Source of the DNA: an uncultured Ruminococcus sp.
GTDB taxonomy: Bacteria; Bacillota; Clostridia; Oscillospirales; Ruminococcaceae
Assembly (NCBI GenBank): GCA_900545125.1
Contig: UQXS01000121.1
Coordinates: forward strand, 1-7,542
Direction of reading: 5' to 3'
Length of the DNA stretch: 7,542 nt
Shown one piece after another: positions 1 to 5,287 of the stretch. Made by a program: the position numbers and the translations under genes. Every line of letters starts with the position of its first letter. The stretch's first letter is position 1. The notes beneath the pieces were generated by a model that searched no databases, was not told where the DNA came from, and saw nothing but the letters and a program-made list of their open reading frames with translations.

Positions 1-613
1 CGTACTCCGGAGGGTCGTAATTTTCGCTGTCGGAATAGTAGCTGTCCATATCGTGGACATATCGCCGTGCCTTGTAAAGTCCTTCACGGATAAGCGCAGC
101 AACAGCCATTCTCGTGACCGGAGCTTCGTCACGTCCGTTATAGACGTTTTTGGGATTTTCGCCCAGTGCAAACTTGATGCCGCACTGCTTTATCACCATA
201 TCGTCGATGCGCCGTCCGTTTGTTTTTAAGGCACAGATCTCACCGCCGCACGGATTTGCACTTCCGGGACTGGAAGCCACGGCGGTTATACCTCTCATCC
301 TTGCTTCTTCAAAGCAGCGGTCAAAGGGATTTATTCCGTCTATCGCCCTCATCTGCGGAGAGAACGGGTCGGTGGATTCGTTGCAGTCGTCGCCCTCAAA
401 GTCGATGCCGTCCTCGATTATGCCAAGATGCGTATGTGCGTCGATAAAGCCGGGAAGCAGCGTTCCGCCGAGAGCGTCGATACTGCCGCCGGGAATATCC
501 TCCGGCTTTCCCGTGCCGATTTCGGCTATCTTTTCATTTTCCGTTCTGATCCAGCCGTTCGGGATGATTCCGGCGGAATCCATAGTGTGAATTTCAGCGT
601 TGTAAATAAGCAT
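1..613 (-). CDS. Amidohydrolase family protein (imidazolonepropionase-like), 5' part only
   Basis: The first 204 codons of a metal-dependent amidohydrolase are visible; the C-terminus lies beyond the left edge. The start ATG at 613-611 follows an AAGGAG site (621-626) that overlaps the aroK stop codon. Residues 1-52 form the small N-terminal beta domain typical of the family (MLIYNAEIHTMD at the start). PGFIDAHTHLG follows at residues 54-64, with the metal-binding HxH pair at His60 and His62. A second recognisable block is GENPKNVYNGRDE at 151-163, followed by TRMAVAALIRE at 167-177, a layout seen in COG1228-type amidohydrolases. Such enzymes hydrolyse C-N or related bonds in cyclic or amide substrates, but the substrate cannot be told from this part. 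No signal peptide or membrane segment is seen, so it is probably cytosolic. It is the last visible gene of the fabD-aroE-aroK operon, 11 nt after aroK; a link to shikimate or lipid metabolism is not evident. Confidence 0.85.
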   Translation of the reverse strand, partial: MLIYNAEIHTMDSAGIIPNGWIRTENEKIAEIGTGKPEDIPGGSIDALGGTLLPGFIDAHTHLGIIEDGIDFEGDDCNESTDPFSPQMRAIDGINPFDRCFEEARMRGITAVASSPGSANPCGGEICALKTNGRRIDDMVIKQCGIKFALGENPKNVYNGRDEAPVTRMAVAALIREGLYKARRYVHDMDSYYSDSENYDPPEY

Positions 614-624
614 GGTACTACTCC

Positions 625-1125
625 TTATCTGAACACCGATTCTGCGATGCTCTCGGCAATCTCGACGGGACTTTTGCCGCCGCAGTCTATCCTGACTGTC
701 GAGTGGCTGAGGTAGATGCTTCTGCGGCTGTTAAACAGGTCATAAAGTTCATCTTTGGTGGAATTTGCGGCAATAGGGCGGTTTTTATCGTCTTTTATGC
801 GTTCGTAGCAGTTCTCGAACGGAACGTCAAGAAATATCACCGCAGCACCTGCTTCACGTGCCGCACGTGCCGTGTCGGGATTGAGCATCGCTCCTCCTCC
901 GCATGCCGCAACGACAGTCTTGCCGCAGAGGGATTTTACTATTTCTGCTTCTGCCGTGCGGAAAAACGGTTCGCCTTTCTGTTCAAAGATATCCGGAATG
1001 GACATATCAAGTGTACGGACAATAAGGTCGTCGGTATCACAGAAGCCGCAGCCGAGTTTTTTGGCTGCCAGCTTTCCGGACGTGGACTTTCCGCAGCCCA
1101 TAAATCCGCAAAGAAATACTGTCAT
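625..1125 (-). CDS. aroK: Shikimate kinase
   Basis: A 166-residue protein of normal length for shikimate kinase, which phosphorylates shikimate with ATP to shikimate 3-phosphate in the cytosol (chorismate pathway). The P-loop is GFMGCGKST at residues 7-15. The DTDD stretch at 30-33 supplies the Mg- and shikimate-binding aspartates, and FFRTAE at 54-59 carries the shikimate-binding arginine (Arg56). ACGGGA at 74-79 is the conserved glycine-rich loop contacting shikimate. The lid has NRPIA at 115-119, and the adenine-side RRSIY is at 134-138. The start ATG is preceded by AGGAG at 1133-1137. The gene begins 13 nt after the aroE stop and its TAA overlaps the ribosome binding site of the next gene, so translation is probably linked along the operon. 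All expected motifs are present and it is probably active. Confidence 0.96.
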   Translation of the reverse strand: MTVFLCGFMGCGKSTSGKLAAKKLGCGFCDTDDLIVRTLDMSIPDIFEQKGEPFFRTAEAEIVKSLCGKTVVAACGGGAMLNPDTARAAREAGAAVIFLDVPFENCYERIKDDKNRPIAANSTKDELYDLFNSRRSIYLSHSTVRIDCGGKSPVEIAESIAESVFR

Positions 1126-1138
1126 ATCGTTACTCCTC

Positions 1139-1978
1139 TTAATTTTTATTCATCAGGTCAACTGAGTGTTCAACTTCAAGAATTATTTCTGAGATATCCT
1201 CGGCGGCAAAAGTGCTGCCGTACCATATCTCATGAGCCTTTACCGCCTGATATACCAGCATTGAAGCTCCGCCGACGGCAGTTTTTCCGAGAGCACGTGC
1301 TTTTTTCATGAGCAGCGTTTCGGTTGGATTATATACCGCATCGAAAAAGCTGAGGCAGTTTTCAATGACCTTGTCGCTTACGGCGCAGGCGTCGGTCTTG
1401 GGGTACATTCCGACGGGCGTGGCGTTTACAAGCAGGTCGAACTTCTCGTCAAGCGTGGATATATCGGCAATTTTAACGGATGCTCCGCTGCATTTTTCCA
1501 TAATTTCAGCCATGAGCAGCTGTGCGGCTTTTACATCCTGCGGAATAACGGCAAGAGTGATCGAACCGCCGTGGAGAGCCGTTTCGATAGCCATCATGCG
1601 TCCTACGCCGCCGCATCCGAGAATAACTACGTTTTCACTTATCGGCAGCAGCTCAACGGAACGCAGAAAACCGTCGCAGTCCGTATTATAGCCGACAAGT
1701 CTGCCGTTTTCGTTTTTGATGCAGTTTACGGAATTATATCTCTTTGCGCTGTCTCCAAGTTCGTCCATGAGCCGGATGACCGACTGCTTATGCGGGATAG
1801 TCACGTTCATTCCCATGTGCTCCTCAAGCAGCGGACGGCTTGCGGCAATATCCTCCGGAGCAATATCTATAAGCTGATACGGCTCTGCCTCAAATCCGCT
1901 GAGGGCAAAGAGTCTGTCGTGGATGAGAGGGGACATGGAGTGTCCCAGCGGATGTCCGATAAGGGCAAATTTATTCAT
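1139..1978 (-). CDS. aroE: Shikimate dehydrogenase
   Basis: A 279-residue protein that interconverts 3-dehydroshikimate and shikimate with a nicotinamide cofactor, one step before AroK. Substrate-domain motifs are GHSMSP at residues 12-17 (two shikimate-contacting serines), NVTIPHK at 58-64 with catalytic Lys64, and NTDCDG at 98-103 with catalytic Asp100. The nucleotide-binding loop is GCGGVG at 121-126. NATPVGM at 185-191, YNPTET at 216-221 and GGASMLVYQA at 236-245 complete the family pattern. The in-frame ATG at 2014 would add 12 residues (MKILKLLKELIY), but the family N-terminus and an AAGGAG site 9 nt upstream favour 1978. The start overlaps the end of fabD by 8 nt. Oddity: the NRTxxR/K motif that usually follows the GxGGxG strand and binds the NADP phosphate is replaced by IPQDVKA (about 145-151), so cofactor preference may differ from the NADP-using standard. 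Confidence 0.95.
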   Translation of the reverse strand: MNKFALIGHPLGHSMSPLIHDRLFALSGFEAEPYQLIDIAPEDIAASRPLLEEHMGMNVTIPHKQSVIRLMDELGDSAKRYNSVNCIKNENGRLVGYNTDCDGFLRSVELLPISENVVILGCGGVGRMMAIETALHGGSITLAVIPQDVKAAQLLMAEIMEKCSGASVKIADISTLDEKFDLLVNATPVGMYPKTDACAVSDKVIENCLSFFDAVYNPTETLLMKKARALGKTAVGGASMLVYQAVKAHEIWYGSTFAAEDISEIILEVEHSVDLMNKN

Positions 1979-2885
1979 ATATATCAGCTCCTTCAAGAGT
2001 TTCAAGATTTTCAATGTTGAATGCGGCAGCGCCGGGAAGCGTCTTTTTTACAAGTCCGGTGAGAGTTTTTCCGGGGCCGAATTCTGCAAATTTATCTGCG
2101 CCTGCTTCGCTCATGGCGGCAAGCTCCGATGTGAAGCGGACAGGCGATACAATATGCTTTGCAAGAAGTTCAGCCATATCCGGCAGTTCCGTCAGCTCGC
2201 TGCCGGTCACGTTTGAATAATATCTTATCTGCGGAGCTTTGAAAGTTACGGTTTTTGCCGTCTCGTAGAAGCTGTCTGCGGCAGACTGCATCAGCTTTGA
2301 ATGGAATGCTCCGGCAACTTTCAGCGGAACGACTCTCGCTTTGAGCTCCTTGAATATTTCGGTCACTTCGGCAATGCCCTCCGGCGTTCCGGCAATTACC
2401 GTCTGGGCAGGAGAATTGAAGTTTACGGCGGCAACGTATTCCTTTGCGGCGCAGCATATCTCCTCGACCTTTTCCGGAGCTATCTTCATGACGGCAGCCA
2501 TCGCACCCTTGTGTTCTCCGGCAGCCGATTCCATTGCGGCAGCTCTTGCTTTGATGAGCCGGAAAGCATCTTCAAGGGAAATCATGCCGGATGCGTACAT
2601 CGCTGCATATTCGCCGAGAGAATGTCCTGCCACGCCGTCCGTCTTATATCCCTTTGAAAGAGCGGCCGTCAGGCAGACTATGGACGTTGTCATGATAGCC
2701 GGCTGAGCATTGGATGTCCGTGAAAGTTCTTCGGCAGGAGTATTGAAGCAGAGTGCTTTCAGGTCTGTGCCCATTATTTCCGATCCGGTATCGTAGATCT
2801 TTGCCGTTTCGGGAAATGCCTCTGCAATATCCTTTCCCATGCCCTCGTACTGTGATCCCTGTCCGGAAAATAGTGAAATTGTCAT
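1971..2885 (-). CDS. fabD: Malonyl-CoA:ACP transacylase
   Basis: A 304-residue protein of normal FabD length. It transfers malonyl from CoA to acyl carrier protein, supplying the extender unit for fatty-acid elongation in the cytosol. The N-terminus FSGQGSQ (residues 6-12) supplies the oxyanion-hole glutamine. GHSLGEY at 87-93 holds the nucleophile Ser89, Arg114 matches the arginine that binds the malonyl carboxylate, and GAFHS at 192-196 contains the catalytic His195. The C-terminal FGPGKTLTGLVKK region also fits. An AAGGAAG site at 2895-2901 stands 9 nt before the ATG. It is first in a leftward operon with aroE and aroK and is transcribed divergently from fabH. In most clostridial fab clusters fabD lies between fabK and fabG on the same strand, so this placement is unusual; that comparison is from general knowledge. 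Confidence 0.97.
   Translation of the reverse strand: MTISLFSGQGSQYEGMGKDIAEAFPETAKIYDTGSEIMGTDLKALCFNTPAEELSRTSNAQPAIMTTSIVCLTAALSKGYKTDGVAGHSLGEYAAMYASGMISLEDAFRLIKARAAAMESAAGEHKGAMAAVMKIAPEKVEEICCAAKEYVAAVNFNSPAQTVIAGTPEGIAEVTEIFKELKARVVPLKVAGAFHSKLMQSAADSFYETAKTVTFKAPQIRYYSNVTGSELTELPDMAELLAKHIVSPVRFTSELAAMSEAGADKFAEFGPGKTLTGLVKKTLPGAAAFNIENLETLEGADIYE
1988..1993 (-). promoter_or_regulatory. Ribosome binding site that fixes the aroE start
   Basis: AAGGAG on the minus strand lies 9 nt upstream of the ATG at 1978-1976 and inside the 3' end of fabD. This supports the shorter 279-residue AroE over the longer in-frame start at 2014. The 8-nt overlap of aroE start and fabD stop suggests translational coupling. 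Confidence 0.8.
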
Positions 2886-2910
2886 AATGTTAAACTTCCT
2901 TTCTGTGTGC

Positions 2911-2940
2911 TATATACAAACAATTAGTAAAAGTACCGAA
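2911..2940 (-). promoter_or_regulatory. Candidate fabD promoter with overlapping imperfect palindrome
   Basis: On the minus strand a TATATA -10-like box (2916-2911) follows a TTCGGT -35-like box (2940-2935) with an 18-nt spacer. This would start a short leader of roughly 20 nt before fabD. An imperfect palindrome, TTAGTA (2924-2929) and TACCGAA (2934-2940) separated by 4 nt, covers the -35 region. It faintly resembles operators of the lipid regulator FapR, but the match is partial. A second minus-strand candidate further upstream is TTGTCA (3121-3116), 17 nt, TATATT (3098-3093), which would give a leader of about 200 nt. Both are reading by eye only. Confidence 0.35.
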
Positions 2941-2980
2941 ATTCTGACTGCTTTTTTGTTTAAAATAACGATATTTTCGC

Positions 2981-3009
2981 TTGCAATAAATAAAGTTCTG
3001 AAATATCAT
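2981..3009 (+). promoter_or_regulatory. Candidate fab operon promoter P1
   Basis: TTGCAA at 2981-2986, a 17-nt spacer and TATCAT at 3004-3009 form a fair sigma-A type promoter facing fabH. It lies in the AT-rich divergent region. The leader would be about 145 nt. Confidence 0.4.
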
Positions 3010-3042
3010 TGCAAAAAATCCGGAAATGATTTACAATATAAT
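3009..3042 (+). promoter_or_regulatory. Candidate fab operon promoter P2
   Basis: A second TTGCAA at 3009-3014, exactly 28 nt after the first, is followed by a 17-nt spacer and TACAAT at 3032-3037. A perfect TATAAT (3037-3042) overlaps this box by one base. This is the best -10 region in the intergenic space. Transcription would begin near 3044-3049, giving a leader of about 110 nt before fabH. Confidence 0.5.
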
Positions 3043-3064
3043 GTATGCAGGTTTATTCTGCGGA

Positions 3065-3083
3065 GAGATCTGTCTCAGATCTC
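3065..3083 (+). repeat. 7-bp inverted repeat in the fabH leader
   Basis: GAGATCT (3065-3071) and AGATCTC (3077-3083) are perfect inverted copies around a 5-nt loop, in an otherwise AT-rich stretch. It lies downstream of candidate promoter P2, so it would be in the fabH leader RNA as a small hairpin, or act as a DNA operator between the divergent operons. No run of T follows directly, so it is not a convincing intrinsic terminator. Its function is unknown. Confidence 0.45.
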
Positions 3084-3160
3084 CCTATCAATAATATAAC
3101 ATAAAATTTCTTGTTTGACAACAGTATTACAATAATTTTTCTTTTAAAGGAGCATTTTTA

Positions 3161-4147
3161 ATGGGAATCAACATTTTGGGTATGGGTACATACGTGCCAG
3201 AACAGAAACTGGTCAACGATGACTTTAAAAAATTTGTGGATACCAACGACGAGTGGATCCGCACCAGAACAGGCATCGTTGAACGTCATATGGCAGGCTG
3301 GGAGCCGGTATGGTATATGGGAAAAACAGCAGCTCTTGCAGCTCTCGAAAAATCAGGCATAAAACCGGAAGAAATCGGTCTGATTATCTGTACTACGGTT
3401 ACTTCCGACTTCCTGACACCAAGTATGGCAAGCATTATCCAGTATGAGATCGGCGCAGAAAATGCAGCGGCTTTCGACCAGAACGCAGCCTGCAGCGGCT
3501 TCGTTTATGCAATGGATACCGCAAACCGCTTTCTTGCTACCGACGATTCCCTGAAATATGTTCTTGTTGTGTCCAGCGAAGCAACTTCACGCTTCTGCGA
3601 CTTCACCGACAGGCAGACCTGCATCCTCTTCGGCGACGGTGCGGCTGCTGTTGTTGTGGAAAAAAGCAATAAGATGTTCTCGTCTTTCCTCGGCTCCGAC
3701 GGAAGCGGCGCAAGAGTGCTCTTTGCAAAGAATCTCTATCCGGCAAAGGAAATAAAGCTGGAAAGCGATTTCAATGACGGATTCCCCGAAAAAGCAATGC
3801 ATATGCTTTATCAGGACGGAAGAACTGTCTATAAATTCGCTACTCAGGCTCTGCCCAACGCCTTTGAAAAGGCTGCCGGAAAAATCGGCGTGACCAAGGA
3901 CGACATTGACTGGTTCATACCGCATCAGGCTAATCTGCGCATTATAGAGACCGCCGCAAAGAAGCTGGGAGCGGACATGGATAAGTTTATTATTACTCTT
4001 GACCGTTTCGGAAATACATCGAGCGCATCTATTCCGCTGGCGCTTAATGCAGGCATAGAGGACGGACGCATACGCAGAGGCGAAAAGCTTGCACTTATCG
4101 GATTCGGCGCAGGTCTTACGTACGGCGGAATCATAATGGAATATTAA
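3161..4147 (+). CDS. fabH: 3-oxoacyl-ACP synthase III
   Basis: A 328-residue beta-ketoacyl-ACP synthase III, the initiating condensing enzyme that joins an acyl-CoA primer to malonyl-ACP. The N-terminal signature NDEWIRTRTGIVER is at residues 29-42. The nucleophile Cys111 lies in NAACSGF (108-114), His255 in IPHQANLRI (253-261) and Asn285 in FGNTSSAS (283-290), giving the full Cys-His-Asn triad. FGDGAAA (157-163) and the GFGAGLTYGG C-terminus (314-323) also fit. The AAGGAG site at 3147-3152 is 8 nt before the ATG. It is the first gene of the rightward operon. Its TAA stop (4145-4147) lies within the TTAA that bounds the palindromic element downstream. No acyl carrier protein gene follows it, although acpP is found there in many relatives. 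Primer preference (acetyl or branched) cannot be read from the sequence. Confidence 0.97.
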   Translation: MGINILGMGTYVPEQKLVNDDFKKFVDTNDEWIRTRTGIVERHMAGWEPVWYMGKTAALAALEKSGIKPEEIGLIICTTVTSDFLTPSMASIIQYEIGAENAAAFDQNAACSGFVYAMDTANRFLATDDSLKYVLVVSSEATSRFCDFTDRQTCILFGDGAAAVVVEKSNKMFSSFLGSDGSGARVLFAKNLYPAKEIKLESDFNDGFPEKAMHMLYQDGRTVYKFATQALPNAFEKAAGKIGVTKDDIDWFIPHQANLRIIETAAKKLGADMDKFIITLDRFGNTSSASIPLALNAGIEDGRIRRGEKLALIGFGAGLTYGGIIMEY

Positions 4148-4323
4148 GGCAACACCGCACAAAGAGCGGCTGACGCCTTTGTTATGCATCTGCTTGGAAA
4201 ATTTCCGTCATTTCACACAAATTTTCCTTGCAATACGTCAGTATTGCTGCGTCAAATTTATGCAATCTGACGAAAATTTTCACGGCGCATCTGCGCAACA
4301 ATCTTTGTGCGGTGTTGCCTTAA
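4144..4323. mobile_element. MITE-like palindromic element with 22-bp terminal inverted repeats
   Basis: A non-coding 180-bp stretch fills the fabH-fabK gap. Its ends, 4144-4165 (beginning TTAAGGCAACACCGC) and 4302-4323, are perfect 22-bp inverted repeats. TTAA stands at both extremities (4144-4147 and 4320-4323), so it may be a duplicated TTAA or TA target flanking an 18-bp inverted repeat and a 172-bp core. Inside, the arms keep pairing imperfectly: GAAAATTTCCGTCA (4197-4210) against 4268-4281 with one mismatch, AAATTT at 4219-4224 against 4254-4259, and a perfect central stem GCAATAC/GTATTGC (4230-4236, 4241-4247) with a 4-nt loop. The left arm is about 11 nt longer than the right. The whole RNA could fold into one long hairpin. 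No open frame for a transposase exists, so movement would need an enzyme acting in trans. Mobility is inferred from structure; a purely regulatory repeat is the alternative. Confidence 0.75.
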
Positions 4324-4324
4324 A

Positions 4325-4330
4325 AAGGAG
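4325..4330 (+). promoter_or_regulatory. fabK ribosome binding site abutting the element
   Basis: AAGGAG stands 9 nt before the fabK ATG and only one base after the right end of the 22-bp terminal inverted repeat (4323). If the element folds in the transcript, its basal stem would end directly beside this site. That could affect ribosome access or mRNA processing; this is inference. Confidence 0.85.
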
Positions 4331-4339
4331 TTTTGACAT

Positions 4340-5266
4340 ATGAAAACAAGGATCACCGAACTTTTAGGCTGTCAGTATCCTGTTATACAGGGAGGTATGG
4401 CATGGGTCGCCGAGCATACTCTTGCCGCAGCCGTTTCAAACGCAGGAGGAGTAGGTCTTATCGCAGGCGGCAGCGCACCTATCGACTATCTCAGGGAGCA
4501 GATACGTCTCTGCAAGGAAAAGACCGATAAGCCTTTCGGCGTTAATATCATGCTTATGAGCCCCAATGCCGACGACCTTGCACAGTTGTGCATCGACGAG
4601 AAAGTTGCGGTCGTTACAACGGGTGCGGGAAACCCCGGAAAGTATATCCCTGCCTGGAAGGAAGCCGGAATAAAGGTAATTCCCGTTATCCCCTCGGTTG
4701 CTCTTGCCAAGAGAATGGAAAGGGCAGGAGCTGACGCCGTTGTTGCAGAGGGTACTGAATCGGGCGGTCATATCGGAGAAATTACCACTATGTGTCTCGT
4801 TCCGCAGGTCGCTGACGCTCTGGAAATACCGGTTATCGCAGCCGGAGGAATCGCTGACGGAAGAGGCGTGGCAGCTTCCTTTATGCTGGGCGCAGAGGGA
4901 GTCCAGATCGGTACACGCTTCCTTGCGTCAGAGGAATGTCAGATACACCAGACATTCAAGGATCTCGTTGTAAAGGCAAAGGATACCGACAGCGTTGTTA
5001 CCGGAAGATATACGGGACATCCGTGCCGGAACGTAAAGACGAAGTTCTCAAAGATGCTTGCAAGCGGTGAAAGGGACGGAAGTCTTACTCCGGAGCAGTT
5101 CGAGGAGGTTACTCTCGGATCTCTGAGAAAGGCTGTTCAGGACGGAAATCTTGAAGAGGGTTCTTTCCTCTGCGGCGCTATCGCAGGAATGATAAAGGAT
5201 GTCAGACCATGTAAGGATATTATCTGTGAGATCATGGAGCAGGCAGAAAAACTTCTTAAATACTAA
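4340..5266 (+). CDS. fabK: Enoyl-ACP reductase II (FMN-dependent)
   Basis: A 308-residue flavoprotein of the nitronate monooxygenase/FabK TIM-barrel family. In this operon it should reduce trans-2-enoyl-ACP, the last step of each elongation cycle. Features in order: YPVIQGGMAWVA (13-24) in the first strand, NAGGVGLIAGGS (34-45), PFGVNIML (65-72), TTGAGNPGKY (93-102), ESGGHIG (140-146) with His144 matching the conserved catalytic histidine of FabK, AAGGIADGRG (167-176) and GVQIGTRFLASEE (187-199) for FMN phosphate binding. Related nitronate monooxygenases share the fold, but the fab context and length favour FabK. FabK enzymes are known to be insensitive to triclosan, unlike FabI. It is separated from fabH by the palindromic element and from fabG by 21 nt. 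Confidence 0.95.
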   Translation: MKTRITELLGCQYPVIQGGMAWVAEHTLAAAVSNAGGVGLIAGGSAPIDYLREQIRLCKEKTDKPFGVNIMLMSPNADDLAQLCIDEKVAVVTTGAGNPGKYIPAWKEAGIKVIPVIPSVALAKRMERAGADAVVAEGTESGGHIGEITTMCLVPQVADALEIPVIAAGGIADGRGVAASFMLGAEGVQIGTRFLASEECQIHQTFKDLVVKAKDTDSVVTGRYTGHPCRNVKTKFSKMLASGERDGSLTPEQFEEVTLGSLRKAVQDGNLEEGSFLCGAIAGMIKDVRPCKDIICEIMEQAEKLLKY

Positions 5267-5287
5267 TTAATATCAGGAGGAAATATA

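Noticed and set aside
150..590. 146-codon plus-strand open frame at the left edge
   Set aside because: It lies opposite the amidohydrolase, whose HxH and GENPK motifs are clear on the minus strand.
703..1311. 202-codon plus-strand open frame over aroK and the end of aroE
   Set aside because: It runs antisense to two well-supported genes, its translation is rich in cysteine and arginine with no recognisable family motif, and no convincing ribosome binding site precedes it.
1979..2014. Upstream in-frame ATG extending AroE by 12 residues
   Set aside because: The extension does not fit the family N-terminus, and the ribosome binding site at 1988-1993 lies between the two candidate starts and serves the downstream one.
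2962..2977. AAAATA-ACGA-TATTTT inverted repeat
   Set aside because: It is purely A/T in the arms within a very AT-rich stretch and may well occur by chance.
2839..3099. 86-codon plus-strand open frame spanning the fabD start and the intergenic region
   Set aside because: It starts inside fabD on the opposite strand, has an AT-driven Ile/Phe/Lys composition, and covers the promoter region.
3115..3120. Consensus TTGACA box close to fabH
   Set aside because: No acceptable -10 box stands 16-18 nt downstream; TACAAT at 3128 is only 7 nt away. It was not called as a plus-strand promoter, though the overlapping TTGTCA on the minus strand fits a weak distal fabD promoter.
3587..4189. 200-codon minus-strand open frame over fabH
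   Set aside because: It is antisense to fabH, begins inside the palindromic element, and has no family motif.
4302..4323. Right arm of the palindromic element as an intrinsic terminator for fabH
   Set aside because: The stem is followed by A-rich sequence and a ribosome binding site, not a T-run, on the plus strand.
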